A stretch of DNA of 64,000 nt. Source: Mycolicibacterium sp. P9-64. Lineage in GTDB: Bacteria > Actinomycetota > Actinomycetes > Mycobacteriales > Mycobacteriaceae. This document shows, piece by piece, positions 42,031-51,180 of this stretch. Position 1 is the stretch's first letter. Each line of letters starts with the position of its first letter. Position numbers and translations under genes: made by a program. The notes beneath the pieces were generated by a model. That model saw only the letters and a program-made list of their open reading frames with translations, was not told the origin of the DNA and made no database searches. The stretch spans positions 372,001 to 436,000 of the forward strand of contig NZ_NPKO01000007.1 of the NCBI RefSeq assembly GCF_008329605.1. Direction: 5' to 3'.

Positions 42031-44559
42031 ATGGCAAGTAAGACCGCTGCCCGCTCGGGCGCCCGTTCGAGCAGGTCAAAGGCCAGTTCGAAGACTGCAG
42101 CTCGCCCGGCCCGCCCCGCGGCCCCGCGTCGCAAGCCCGCACCCCGCAAGTCTCCATCACCCGCCGCAGGCGCAGGAGCCGCCATCGGTCGCGGTGCCAG
42201 GGCCGGCTGGATGATGGTCGCGAAGGGGGCTGGGAGCACCGCGCGCTCGGTCGGTCGCGCCCGCGATCTGGAGCCCGGTCACCGTCGCGACGGCATCGCG
42301 CTTGGCTTGCTGGCCATCGCGGTGGTGCTGGCGGCCAGTTCCTGGTTCGACGCTGCGCGCCCCGTCGGCGGCTGGATCGACACCGTCGTGAGGGCCGTCA
42401 TCGGCTCGGCAGTGGTGCTGATGCCGATCCTGCTCGTCACGATCGCCGTCGTGCTGATGCGCACCGAACCCGACCCCGAGGCCAGGCCGCGGCTCATCCT
42501 CGGCGCGGCCATGATCGGGCTGCCCGTACTCGGTTTGTGGCACCTGTGGGCCGGTGCGCCAGCCGATCCGGTCGCGCGTCGCCACGCCGCAGGTTTCATC
42601 GGCTTCGCCCTCGGCGGGCCCCTGTCCGACGGGCTCACCGTCTGGATCGCGACACCGCTGCTGATCATCGGCGTGCTGTTCGGCGTGCTGCTGATGACGG
42701 GGACGACCATCCGCGAGGTGCCGTCGACCCTGCGGGCAGTGTTCGGCACCGGTTACCGCGGTGACGAATACGGCAACGACGACTACTACGACGATGACGA
42801 GCGGGCGAACGGTCAACCCGACGACTTCTCCGACGGCTATTACGACGAAGGTGATCTCGGCGACGAGGCGCAGGCCTGGCCGGTCTCTGGTCAGCCTGCC
42901 GCTGCTGACCCGGTCGCCGACAAGGGCACGCCGTACGACAACTACCCGCTCGAGGAGGAGGCCCCGACGGTCCCCGAACCGGCGGCCCGCGTGTCCAGGC
43001 GCAAGAAGCCGGTCCCCAAGACCGACACCCTGGTACTGGACCGCGTCGTCGACGGCCCGTACACGCTGCCGTCGTTGGATCTGCTCGTCGCGGGCGATCC
43101 GCCGAAGCTGCGCAGCGCGGCCAACGACAAGATGATGGTCGTCATCCAGTCGGTCCTGGACCAGTTCAAGGTCGATGCCGCCGTCACCGGTTGCACCCGC
43201 GGCCCGACCGTCACGCGTTACGAGGTCGAACTCGGGCCTGGCGTCAAGGTCGAGAAGATCACCGCGCTGCAGAAGAACATCGCCTACGCCGTCGCCACGG
43301 AGAGCGTCAGGATGCTCTCGCCGATCCCCGGCAAGTCGGCCGTCGGCATCGAGGTGCCCAACACCGACCGCGAGATGGTTCGGCTGGCCGACGTCCTGAC
43401 CGACCCGTCCACCCGTCGCGATCACCACCCGCTGGTGATCGGCCTCGGCAAGGACATCGAGGGCGACTTCATCTCGGCCAACCTTGCCAAGATGCCGCAC
43501 CTGTTGGTGGCCGGCTCGACGGGCTCCGGCAAGTCCAGCTTCGTCAACTCGATGCTGATCTCGTTGCTCTCACGCGCCACCCCCGAGGAGGTCAGGATGA
43601 TCCTGATCGACCCGAAGATGGTGGAACTCACGCCGTACGAAGGCATTCCGCACCTCATCACGCCCATCGTCACGCAACCCAAGAAGGCGGCGGCCGCACT
43701 GGCGTGGCTGGTCGAGGAGATGGAGCAGCGCTACCAGGACATGCAGGCCAACAAGGTCCGCCACATCGACGACTTCAACAAGAACGTCAAGTCCGGGGTC
43801 ATCACCGCGCCGCTGGGCAGCGAACGTGTCTACAAGCCGTACCCGTACATCATCGCGATCGTCGACGAGTTGGCCGACCTGATGATGACGGCGCCGCGCG
43901 ACGTCGAGGACGCGATCGTCCGGATCACCCAGAAGGCCCGCGCCGCCGGCATCCACCTCATCCTGGCCACCCAGCGGCCGTCGGTGGACGTCGTCACCGG
44001 TCTGATCAAGACCAACGTGCCGTCCCGGTTGGCGTTCGCGACGTCATCGCTGACCGATAGCCGCGTCATCCTCGACCAGGCGGGCGCCGAGAAGCTGATC
44101 GGCATGGGCGACGGCCTGTTCCTGCCGATGGGCGCGAACAAGCCGATCCGCTTCCAGGGCGCCTACATCAGCGACGACGAGATCTATGCCGTCGTCGCCG
44201 CGTGCAAGGACCAGGCCGAGCCCGAGTACACCGAGGGTGTCACCAAGGCCAAGCCGACCGGCGAGCGCACCGATGTCGACCCCGACATCGGCGACGACAT
44301 GGACGTCTTCCTGCAGGCGGTCGAGCTGGTGGTGTCCTCGCAGTTCGGCTCCACATCGATGTTGCAGCGCAAGCTGCGGGTCGGGTTCGCCAAGGCGGGC
44401 CGGTTGATGGACCTGATGGAGACACGGCAGATCGTCGGGCCGAGCGAGGGTTCCAAGGCGCGTGAGGTGCTGGTCAAGCCCGACGAGCTGGCGGGGACGC
44501 TGATGCTGATCCGCGGTGGCGGGGATGCGAACGGAGACGACCTCGACGACGAGGACTGA
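42031..44559 (+). CDS. ftsK: DNA translocase FtsK
   Basis: 842 residues from ATG 42031 (MASKTAARSG). A basic Ser/Ala-rich leader, four membrane helices between about residues 90 and 235, an acidic linker (YYDDDERANGQPDDFSDGYYDEGD), then the motor with Walker A GSTGSGKS and Walker B IIAIVDELADLM, and the C-terminal gamma winged helix (QFGSTSMLQRKLRVGFAKAGRLMD) that reads KOPS. It coordinates chromosome dimer resolution with septation. Confidence 0.96.
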   Translation: MASKTAARSGARSSRSKASSKTAARPARPAAPRRKPAPRKSPSPAAGAGAAIGRGARAGWMMVAKGAGSTARSVGRARDLEPGHRRDGIALGLLAIAVVLAASSWFDAARPVGGWIDTVVRAVIGSAVVLMPILLVTIAVVLMRTEPDPEARPRLILGAAMIGLPVLGLWHLWAGAPADPVARRHAAGFIGFALGGPLSDGLTVWIATPLLIIGVLFGVLLMTGTTIREVPSTLRAVFGTGYRGDEYGNDDYYDDDERANGQPDDFSDGYYDEGDLGDEAQAWPVSGQPAAADPVADKGTPYDNYPLEEEAPTVPEPAARVSRRKKPVPKTDTLVLDRVVDGPYTLPSLDLLVAGDPPKLRSAANDKMMVVIQSVLDQFKVDAAVTGCTRGPTVTRYEVELGPGVKVEKITALQKNIAYAVATESVRMLSPIPGKSAVGIEVPNTDREMVRLADVLTDPSTRRDHHPLVIGLGKDIEGDFISANLAKMPHLLVAGSTGSGKSSFVNSMLISLLSRATPEEVRMILIDPKMVELTPYEGIPHLITPIVTQPKKAAAALAWLVEEMEQRYQDMQANKVRHIDDFNKNVKSGVITAPLGSERVYKPYPYIIAIVDELADLMMTAPRDVEDAIVRITQKARAAGIHLILATQRPSVDVVTGLIKTNVPSRLAFATSSLTDSRVILDQAGAEKLIGMGDGLFLPMGANKPIRFQGAYISDDEIYAVVAACKDQAEPEYTEGVTKAKPTGERTDVDPDIGDDMDVFLQAVELVVSSQFGSTSMLQRKLRVGFAKAGRLMDLMETRQIVGPSEGSKAREVLVKPDELAGTLMLIRGGGDANGDDLDDED

Positions 44560-44592
44560 CGACGTGTCGGTGGCCGTCGGCAGACTCCTGCC

Positions 44593-45316
44593 ATGGGGGA
44601 GCCATTCATCGGGAGCGATGCCGTCGCGTCGGGCTGGCTGACGCCCTACCAGCTGCGCAGCAGGTTCGTCGGCGTCCATCGTGACGTCTACGTCGCACGA
44701 GACGGTCGTCCGACGGCAGCCGCCCGAGCCAAGGTGGCATGGCTATGGTCGGGCCGCACCTGTGTGATCGCAGGCAGTTCGGCCGCGGCGCTGCACGGAG
44801 CCAAGTGGGTCGACGATGCCGCACCCGCCGAGATCCTCTACGACAATCGCCGCCCGCCGCGAGGCATTTCCACGTGGTCCGATGCGCTCCCGCCGGCGGC
44901 GAAACTCAAGATCGCCGACGTCGAGCTACTGGCGGAGGCGGTACAAGGGCCGTCGAGGCATCCGTGGGGCCCGTGTGGCACTGGGCCTGGCCGACCCTGG
45001 CGCCGAGTCGCCGAGGGAGACCTGGCTGCGGCTCCTTCTGATCAGAGCGGGCCTTCCGCGACCGGAAACGCAGATCCCGGTCTACGACGAGTACGGGCAG
45101 CTCGTCGCCGAGTTGGACATGGGTTGGCGGGACGTCATGGTGGGCGTCGACTACGAGGGCGAACACCATTGGAAGAACGTGCGCCAGATCGAGCGCGACA
45201 TCAGGCGCTCCGAAGGCATCACGCAGCAGGGATGGATCGACGTGCGCGTCACCAAAGCCGATACCGAAGGAGCCATCGTCGGCCGGGTGAGGCGCGCCTT
45301 CGAGCAACGAACGTGA
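44593..45316 (+). pseudogene. Frameshifted AbiEi-like / DUF559-type protein
   Basis: The first frame (44593 to about 44945) encodes an AbiEi-like N-terminus: FIGSDAVASGWLTPYQLRSRF and SSAAALHGAKWVDD. The matching C-terminus (ARVALGLADPGAESPRETW, then DMGWRDVMVGVDYEGEHHW and ADTEGAIVGRVRRAF) is in another frame, to 45316. Intact relatives as I know them are about 290 residues with a longer centre, so there is both a central deletion and a frameshift near 44940-44960. The two halves together give about 240 residues. The gene is absent from the M. tuberculosis ftsK-argA interval. Confidence 0.75.
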
Positions 45317-45376
45317 CGCCACTGCGATGAGAGCGCAGGCATCTCGCAACGGCGTCACGCTCGGCGAAGCACGGTG

Positions 45377-45892
45377 CTACAGGATTGCCAGCATTCGTGA
45401 GTTACCAAGGATGTTGGGCTTGACGTAGGACAGGTCGAGGAACTCCGCGACGCCGATGTCATAGGAGCGGCACATCTCCTCGTAGACCTCGGCGGTGACC
45501 GGGGTGCCGTCGATCTCCTTGAAGCCGTGCCTGCCGAAGAATTCGGTCTCGAAGGTCAGCACGAAGATTCGCTCGAGACGTATCTCCCGTGCCACGTCCA
45601 GAAGGCGTGCTACCACCGCGTGCCCGACACCACGTCCGCGCACCTTGGGATGCGCTGCGATCGTGCGAAGCTCGCCGAGGTCGGCCCACAGGACGTGTAG
45701 GGCGCCGCAACCCACCACCTCGTCGTCGAGCTCGGCGACCCAGAACTCCTGAACGGATTCGTAGAGCGTCACGAGGTTCTTCTCGAGCAGGATCTTGCCG
45801 GCGTACATGTCGACGAGCGCCTTGATGGCGGGGACGTCGGAGGTGCGGGCCCGCCGGACGACCAGCCCATCCGTTTCGGGCGCTGCATTCAC
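45377..45892 (-). CDS. argA: Amino-acid N-acetyltransferase (short ArgA)
   Basis: 171 residues. GNAT fold: LVVRRARTSDVPAIKALVD, FWVAELDDEVVGCGALHVLW, LRTIAAHPKVRGRGVGHAVV (acetyl-CoA loop) and FFGRHGFKEI. It lacks the amino-acid kinase domain of E. coli ArgA, as does Rv2747, which makes N-acetylglutamate for arginine synthesis from glutamine or glutamate. Divergent from pgsA3. Confidence 0.92.
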   Translation of the reverse strand: MNAAPETDGLVVRRARTSDVPAIKALVDMYAGKILLEKNLVTLYESVQEFWVAELDDEVVGCGALHVLWADLGELRTIAAHPKVRGRGVGHAVVARLLDVAREIRLERIFVLTFETEFFGRHGFKEIDGTPVTAEVYEEMCRSYDIGVAEFLDLSYVKPNILGNSRMLAIL

Positions 45893-45933
45893 GCTGTGAG
45901 AATATCCGCTGCCGCAACGGATATTCTGATCCG

Positions 45934-46530
45934 GTGCCTGGCCCGCCTGATACCGATCCCGTGACTCCGCGTGCCAGTGTCGCGAACATCGCCAACGTCC
46001 TCACCGGTGTACGCATGGCCTTGGTGCCCGTGTTCCTGCTCGCCCTCTTCGCTGGCGACGGACACGAAAACCGTTGGCGGGTAATTGCTTTCGTCATATT
46101 TGCGGCTGCGGTGATTACGGACCGGGTGGACGGTGCGCTGGCCCGCAGCTTCGATCTGGTCACCGACTTCGGCAAGCTCGCCGATCCGATCGCCGACAAG
46201 GCGCTGATCGGCGCGGCGCTGATCGGGCTGTCGCTGCTCGGCGATCTGCCGTGGTGGGTGACCAGCGTGATCCTGGCGCGTGAGATCGGCGTCACCATTT
46301 TGCGTTTCGCCGTGCTGCGTCGCGGCGTCATTCCGGCCAGCCGCGGCGGCAAGCTCAAGACCTTGGTGCAGGCGCTGGCGATCGGCCTGTTCGTCCTTCC
46401 GCTGTCCGGTCCCTGGTTGACGGGCGCATGGGTGTTGATGTGGGCCGCAGTCGTGTTGACCGTGGTCACGGGCCTGGAATACGTCGTTTCGGCATTCAGG
46501 GATGGACGTCGCCCACCCGCTCCGGCGTGA
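45934..46530 (+). CDS. pgsA3: CDP-alcohol phosphatidyltransferase (PgsA3)
   Basis: 198 residues from GTG 45934. The CDP-OH-P motif is complete: DRVDGALARSFDLVTDFGKLAD with the two following Asp residues (DPIADK). Six membrane helices. It probably forms phosphatidylglycerophosphate from CDP-diacylglycerol and glycerol-3-phosphate, though mycobacteria have more than one homologue. It lies upstream of clgR, as in M. tuberculosis. Confidence 0.92.
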   Translation: MPGPPDTDPVTPRASVANIANVLTGVRMALVPVFLLALFAGDGHENRWRVIAFVIFAAAVITDRVDGALARSFDLVTDFGKLADPIADKALIGAALIGLSLLGDLPWWVTSVILAREIGVTILRFAVLRRGVIPASRGGKLKTLVQALAIGLFVLPLSGPWLTGAWVLMWAAVVLTVVTGLEYVVSAFRDGRRPPAPA

Positions 46531-46606
46531 CGCCGGCCGGCTCGGGAACCATTTACGAGCATGCAGGCGTTCAGCCTTTAGTGACCGGCCGACGAAGGAG
46601 AGCACG

Positions 46607-46939
46607 ATGACGGCACTGCTACGCGAAGTGATCGGCGACGTGCTACGTCACGCCCGCACCGAGCAGGGGCGCACCCTCCGGGAGGTGTCCGACGACGCCA
46701 GGGTCAGCCTTGGATATCTGTCCGAGGTCGAGCGTGGCCGCAAGGAGGCCTCCAGCGAGCTGCTGAGCGCGATCTGCGGCGCCCTCGAGGTGCCGCTGTC
46801 GCGAGTTCTGTCCGAGGCCGGGGAAGAACTCGCCCGCCACGAGCCGGTCCCCGCGAAGCCGGGTGCTGCAGGAACGGCGAACATCGACGTCGCGACCAAG
46901 GTGGTCATCCCGCAGGTCGTCACGATGGCGGTCGCCTAG
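46607..46939 (+). CDS. clgR: Cro/CI-type regulator ClgR
   Basis: 110 residues with AAGGAGAG before the ATG. HTH of XRE type (GRTLREVSDDARVSLGYLSEVERGRKEASSELLSAICGAL), and a C-terminal tail ending VVTMAVA; in M. tuberculosis the ClgR C-terminus ends in small hydrophobic residues recognised by ClpP. It activates clp protease genes and the pspA operon during envelope stress. First gene of the clgR-pspA-pspM unit. Confidence 0.94.
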   Translation: MTALLREVIGDVLRHARTEQGRTLREVSDDARVSLGYLSEVERGRKEASSELLSAICGALEVPLSRVLSEAGEELARHEPVPAKPGAAGTANIDVATKVVIPQVVTMAVA

Positions 46940-47061
46940 CTTTTTCTCCCGCCCTGGGTTCTGCACGAGCGGCTGCGAACCCGATAAGTTGGGCAGTAGC
47001 TGAAAGCACGTCAGCCCGTCCCGGCAGGCGCAGTAAACGACACGAAGGCGGAAACGTTCCC

Positions 47062-47871
47062 ATGGCCAACCCGTTCGTCAAGGCGTGGAAATACCTCATG
47101 GCGCTGTTCAGCTCCAAGGTCGACGAGTACGCGGACCCGAAGGTGCAGATCCAGCAGGCCATCGAGGACGCTCAACGGCAGCACCAGGCGCTGACCCAGC
47201 AGGCAGCACAGGTGATCGGCAACCAGCGTCAGCTGGAGATGCGGCTGAACCGTCAGCTCGCCGACATCGAGAAGCTCCAGGTCAACGTCCGCCAGGCGCT
47301 CACGCTCGCCGACCAGGTCACCGCCTCGGGTGACGCAGCCAAGGCCACCGAGTACAACAACGCCGCGGAGGCGTTCGCTGCCCAGCTGGTGACCGCCGAG
47401 CAGAGCGTGGAGGACCTCAAGGCGCTGCACGACCAGGCGCTTCAGGCGGCCGGCCAGGCCAAGAAGGCCGTCGAGCAGAACGCCATGATGCTGCAGCAGA
47501 AGATCGCCGAGCGCAGCAAGCTGCTCAGCCAGCTCGAGCAGGCCAAGATGCAGGAGCAGGTCAGCGCCTCGCTGCAGTCGATGAGTGAGCTCGCTGCCCC
47601 CGGCACCACGCCCAGCCTCGACGAGGTGCGCCAGAAGATCGAAAGCCGCTACGCCAACGCCATGGGTGCTGCCGAGCTCGCGCAGAACTCGGTGCAGGGC
47701 CGGATGATGGAAGTCCAGCAGGCCAGCGTCCAGATGGCCGGGCATTCGCGGCTCGAGCAGATCCGTGCCTCGATGCGCGGTGACGCCTTGCCGGCCGGTG
47801 GACCGACCCCGGCAGCCAGCCCGGCAGCCAGCCCGCCAGCTGCGGCGCCGGAAAACCCACTGGCGCAATAG
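47062..47871 (+). CDS. pspA: PspA/IM30 envelope-stress protein (35-kDa antigen)
   Basis: 269 residues. N-terminal amphipathic helix (MANPFVKAWKYLMALFSSK) followed by the long coiled coil of PspA/Vipp1 (QIQQAIEDAQRQHQALTQQA and onward), ending in an Ala/Pro tail. It binds stressed membrane and forms large oligomers. It is the ESCRT-III-like partner of ClgR and PspM, whose genes flank it. Confidence 0.95.
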   Translation: MANPFVKAWKYLMALFSSKVDEYADPKVQIQQAIEDAQRQHQALTQQAAQVIGNQRQLEMRLNRQLADIEKLQVNVRQALTLADQVTASGDAAKATEYNNAAEAFAAQLVTAEQSVEDLKALHDQALQAAGQAKKAVEQNAMMLQQKIAERSKLLSQLEQAKMQEQVSASLQSMSELAAPGTTPSLDEVRQKIESRYANAMGAAELAQNSVQGRMMEVQQASVQMAGHSRLEQIRASMRGDALPAGGPTPAASPAASPPAAAPENPLAQ

Positions 47872-47881
47872 GTTCAGGAGC

Positions 47882-48700
47882 ATGACGATGAGTTCGCGGA
47901 CTGGACGAGTGGAGGGGTGGCGCACGCTTGCGCAACGCGGCGTCGACACGGCCGCGGAATTCTCCGACCTGCTCGCCGAGAAGCTCAGCGCCGCCGCTGA
48001 CCCGAGGGCGAAGCTGCTGCGCCAACGCCGCCGGGCGTTGCGTCTGGGTCTGTTCTTCACCTTCGCGACGGGCTTCTGGATCTTCGTGACGGCCGTCCTG
48101 GCGTCGTGGAGCACACCCGCGTGGGCGCTGCCCATCCCCGGCGGCATTGGCGTCGGCGCGGCGTTCCTTGCCACGCTGTGCTTCCTTCGGCACCGCTGGC
48201 TGAAGGCCGAGCCGCTGCCGCCGCAACGCTCGGTGCGCCGGCTGCCAGCGTGGGGTTCGGCGGCCCGTCAGCCGATGGCTGCACTGGCCTCGGCCGAGCG
48301 CGGCATGTTCTCGCTGCTCGGCGTCATGCAGCGCGGCCGGATGCTGCCCGACGAAGAGCTGCGCGAGGTGACGTTGGCGGCCAATCAGACCGCGACCACC
48401 ATGGCAGCCACGGCGACCGACCTGGTGTCGATGGAGCGGGCCGCAAGCTCGTCGCCGCAGTCGCGTGCGCACTTGACGCCGACCATCCGGGCGTTCACCG
48501 CTCAGCTGCAGACCGGTGTCCGGCAGTACAACGAAATGGTCACTGCCGCAGCGCAACTCGTCTCAGCGGCGAACAGCGGGACGATGTCGAGTTCACCGAT
48601 GTCCGCGCAGCGCTACCGCCACGAGCTGGGCACCGCGACCGACCGGCTGAACGGATGGGCGCAGGCCTTCGACGAGCTCGGCCACCTGCGCGGCGCCTGA
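47882..48700 (+). CDS. pspM: PspM-like membrane protein (Rv2743c-like)
   Basis: 272 residues from ATG 47882 after CAGGAG. A cytoplasmic N-terminus, then two membrane helices (FFTFATGFWIFVTAVLA; GGIGVGAAFLATLCFL) and a long helical C-terminal region. It follows pspA by 10 bp, in the position of Rv2743c, a membrane partner of PspA. The fourth gene of the M. tuberculosis unit (Rv2742c) is absent here; a minus-strand gene follows instead. Confidence 0.88.
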   Translation: MTMSSRTGRVEGWRTLAQRGVDTAAEFSDLLAEKLSAAADPRAKLLRQRRRALRLGLFFTFATGFWIFVTAVLASWSTPAWALPIPGGIGVGAAFLATLCFLRHRWLKAEPLPPQRSVRRLPAWGSAARQPMAALASAERGMFSLLGVMQRGRMLPDEELREVTLAANQTATTMAATATDLVSMERAASSSPQSRAHLTPTIRAFTAQLQTGVRQYNEMVTAAAQLVSAANSGTMSSSPMSAQRYRHELGTATDRLNGWAQAFDELGHLRGA

Positions 48701-48704
48701 GCCC

Positions 48705-49118
48705 TCAGACGTCGTGGCTGCTCGGCGGCCCCGACCGCGGTCCGTACTTGGCGATGTAGGCGTCGTGCACGTGGGCGTTGCGCTGGCGGGCGACGTAGTC
48801 GACGAGGCCCGGATCCAACCCGTGCTTGCGCAACATGTGCCGTCGCCACACCTTGTTCAGTGCGTGTGAGAAGAACACGAACGGGATCAGGATCGGCAAT
48901 GTCGTGGACAAGTGCAGGTACAACGACATCGGGATGATCCAGAACGGCGCGAGGAGCAGTACCGCAGGGATGAAGACGCGGACCATCATGCGAACGGTTG
49001 CGCCCTCGCCGGCCAGATCATCGGCGACCCACTGCTTCATCGAGTTCGGCAGCCGCTTGCCGTAGCAGTACGTGACGTATTGCCACGCGTTTGGCTTGGT
49101 GCGTTCGGTTTTGCCCAT
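48705..49118 (-). CDS. DUF5313-like small membrane protein
   Basis: 137 residues from ATG 49118. TKPNAWQYVTYCYGKRLPNSM, one or two hydrophobic segments (VFIPAVLLLAPFWIIPMSLYL; LPILIPFVFFSHAL), then a basic tail with RRHMLRKHGLDP. The KPNxxQ...YGRxLP start recalls the actinobacterial DUF5313 family. Function unknown. It converges on pspM with a 4-bp gap. Confidence 0.75.
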   Translation of the reverse strand: MGKTERTKPNAWQYVTYCYGKRLPNSMKQWVADDLAGEGATVRMMVRVFIPAVLLLAPFWIIPMSLYLHLSTTLPILIPFVFFSHALNKVWRRHMLRKHGLDPGLVDYVARQRNAHVHDAYIAKYGPRSGPPSSHDV

Positions 49119-49131
49119 CACACAGCGCCCA

Positions 49132-49569
49132 TCACAAGCGGGGACGCACCGACGGGATGACCGTCCCGACGATGCCGCGCACGATGGCCTTGGTGAAGTC
49201 GTAGAAGTCGAAGTAGTCGCGCCACAGCGTGATCTGCCCGTCGCGCACCTCGAATACGCCGCACACCCAGAACTGCAGGCGCAACGGTCCGAGGACGATA
49301 GCGTCGGTCCGCTCGTTGAGCACGGTGATGCCCTCGGCGACGTTGCGGTGCAACACCACCTCGAAGCCCATCCGGCCCTCCATGCTCCTGAGCAGCTTCT
49401 TCACCTTGCGGCCGCCACGAATCGTCGGCAATCCGACGTTCTGGTACACGATGTCATCTGCGACGAGGGTGTCGATCGTGTCGAAGTCCTGGCTCTGCAT
49501 CGCCTTGAGGAAGGTCTCGACCGTTCGTGCTTGCGTCTCGCTGGATACTGCCGATATCTGGTCGGTCAT
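49132..49569 (-). CDS. Limonene-1,2-epoxide hydrolase-like protein (EphG-like)
   Basis: 145 residues starting MTDQISAVSSETQ; longer starts overlap the divergent gene. NTF2-like LEH fold: VETFLKAMQSQDFDTIDTLVADDIVYQNVGLPTIRGG, RNVAEGITVLNERTDAIVLG and WVCGVFEVRDGQITLWRDYFD, with the Asp-Arg-Asp type catalytic residues. It matches Rv2740 (EphG), which hydrates epoxides of bulky lipids. It lies 13 bp downstream of the DUF5313-like gene start. Confidence 0.9.
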   Translation of the reverse strand: MTDQISAVSSETQARTVETFLKAMQSQDFDTIDTLVADDIVYQNVGLPTIRGGRKVKKLLRSMEGRMGFEVVLHRNVAEGITVLNERTDAIVLGPLRLQFWVCGVFEVRDGQITLWRDYFDFYDFTKAIVRGIVGTVIPSVRPRL

Positions 49570-49668
49570 GGCAGCCAGCCTAACCTTTTGCTCCTGGTTC
49601 GCAGCTGTCTGCTCGTCGCGCGAGCGCTCATCGACGTCGCTGCTGGGCGACATGGATAGGGTAGGCGG

Positions 49669-50841
49669 ATGCGCGTCGCGGTGGTCGCCGGACCGGACCC
49701 CGGGCACGCATTTCCCGCGCTGGCGCTGTGCCAGAAGTTCCTGGCGGCGGGAGACGACCCCACGCTGCTAACCGGAACCGACTGGCTCGACACGGCCCGC
49801 GCGGCCGGAGTGGATGCCGCCGAGCTCGTCGGCCTGGATCCGACCGACGATGACGACGACGCCGACTCGGGGGACAAGATCCACAGGCGGGGCGCCCGAA
49901 TGGCGGTGCTCAACCTTCCTGGTCTGACGGCGTTGTCACCGGATCTGATCGTCTCCGACGTCATCACCACCTGCGGCGGGCTGGCGGCCGAACTGCTCGG
50001 CGTGCCATGGGTGGAGCTGAACCCGCACCCGCTGTACCTGCCGTCGAAGGGCCTGCCGCCGGTGGGCAGCGGATTGGCGCCGGGCCGGGGCCTGCGCGGC
50101 ACGCTGCGTGACGCGGTGTTTCGGGCGCTGAGTGCGCGCTCGGTACGCGAAGGGCTTCGCCAACGAACGGCCGCGCGGGCCGAGATCGGTCTGCCCGCCG
50201 CCGACCCCGGTCCACTGCGCCGGCTGATCGCCACGCTGCCCGCCCTCGAGGTGCCCCGACCCGACTGGCCTGCCGAGGCCGTCGTCGTCGGCCCGCTGCA
50301 CTTCGAACCGACGTCGGCGGTGCTCGACGTTCCCGACGGCGACGGGCCCGTGGTGGTGGTCGCGCCGTCCACGGCGACGACCGGCATGGCGGGCCTTGCC
50401 GAGGTGGCGCTGCAAGCGTTGATCCCCGGCAGCACGCTGCCAAAGGGCTCGCGGGTGGTGGTATCCAGGCTGGGCGGCGCAGACGTGCAGGTCCCGGCCT
50501 GGGCCACGGTCGGGCTCGGCCGCCAAGACGAGCTTCTGAAGACTGCCGATCTGGTGATCTGCGGCGGCGGGCACGGCATGGTGTCCAAGACGCTGCAGGC
50601 CGGTGTGCCGATGGTGGTGGTACCCGGCGGCGGTGACCAGTGGGAAATCGCCAATCGCATTGTGCGGCAGGGCAGTGCGGTTCTGATCAGGCCGCTCACA
50701 GGCGAGGCGTTGACCGCCGCGGTCGGCGAGGTCATCTCCTCGCCGCGCTTTCGCGACGCCGCCCGGACCGCGGGTGGTGACGTCAGCGGGATTGCCGATC
50801 CGGTACGGGTGTGCCATGAAGCGCTGAGCTGGTCGGCGTAA
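49669..50841 (+). CDS. UDP-glycosyltransferase-like protein, Rv2739c-like
   Basis: 390 residues. GT-B layout: MRVAVVAGPDPGHAFPALAL at the N-terminus, a central LNPHPLYLPSKGLPPVG segment, and the C-terminal nucleotide-sugar region DLVICGGGHGMVSKTLQAGVPMVVVPGGGDQWEIANRI, as in MurG/UGT glycosyltransferases of glycolipid and macrolide modification. The acceptor is unknown. It precedes the small DUF3046 gene. Confidence 0.87.
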   Translation: MRVAVVAGPDPGHAFPALALCQKFLAAGDDPTLLTGTDWLDTARAAGVDAAELVGLDPTDDDDDADSGDKIHRRGARMAVLNLPGLTALSPDLIVSDVITTCGGLAAELLGVPWVELNPHPLYLPSKGLPPVGSGLAPGRGLRGTLRDAVFRALSARSVREGLRQRTAARAEIGLPAADPGPLRRLIATLPALEVPRPDWPAEAVVVGPLHFEPTSAVLDVPDGDGPVVVVAPSTATTGMAGLAEVALQALIPGSTLPKGSRVVVSRLGGADVQVPAWATVGLGRQDELLKTADLVICGGGHGMVSKTLQAGVPMVVVPGGGDQWEIANRIVRQGSAVLIRPLTGEALTAAVGEVISSPRFRDAARTAGGDVSGIADPVRVCHEALSWSA

Positions 50842-50850
50842 GTTGGTCGC

Positions 50851-51045
50851 GTGCGTTTGACGGAATTCCATGAACTCGTCGAGGGGCGGTTCGGTCCGAT
50901 ACGGGGCGGCTCGTTGCTCGTGGACCACGTCCTCACCCCGCTCGGGGGCCGCACCGCCGCCCAGGCCATCGAGGATGGGATCGATCCACGTGACGTGTGG
51001 CGCGCGCTGTGCGCCGACTTCGACGTGCCCCGCGACGAGTGGTGA
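50851..51045 (+). CDS. DUF3046 protein, Rv2738c-like
   Basis: 64 residues from GTG 50851. MRLTEFHELVEGRFG, the LLVDHVLTPLGGRTAAQAIEDG helix and RDVWRALCADFDVP define the family. In M. tuberculosis the gene sits next to recA; here the minus-strand hydrogenase operon follows instead and recA is not in the window. Function unknown. Confidence 0.88.
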   Translation: MRLTEFHELVEGRFGPIRGGSLLVDHVLTPLGGRTAAQAIEDGIDPRDVWRALCADFDVPRDEW

Positions 51046-51180
51046 CCGTCGCGGTCAGGTTCGGCTTCTCGCGCAGTGCGCCGTCCTGCATGACCTGAAC
51101 GGGTTTCATTGCGCCGCGATCGAGGAGCCTGATCCACGGGTAGACGGCGAAGACGTGAAAGCTATGGTGCGGTGGTCATG

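Noticed and set aside
46560..46606. ClgR autoregulatory box upstream of clgR
   Set aside because: GGCGTTCAGCC and nearby bases suggest symmetry but do not give a convincing match to a known ClgR site by eye.
51043..51057. Terminator after the DUF3046 gene
   Set aside because: TGACCG-TCG-CGGTCA is a perfect but short hairpin with a three-base loop that includes the stop codon; too weak to call.
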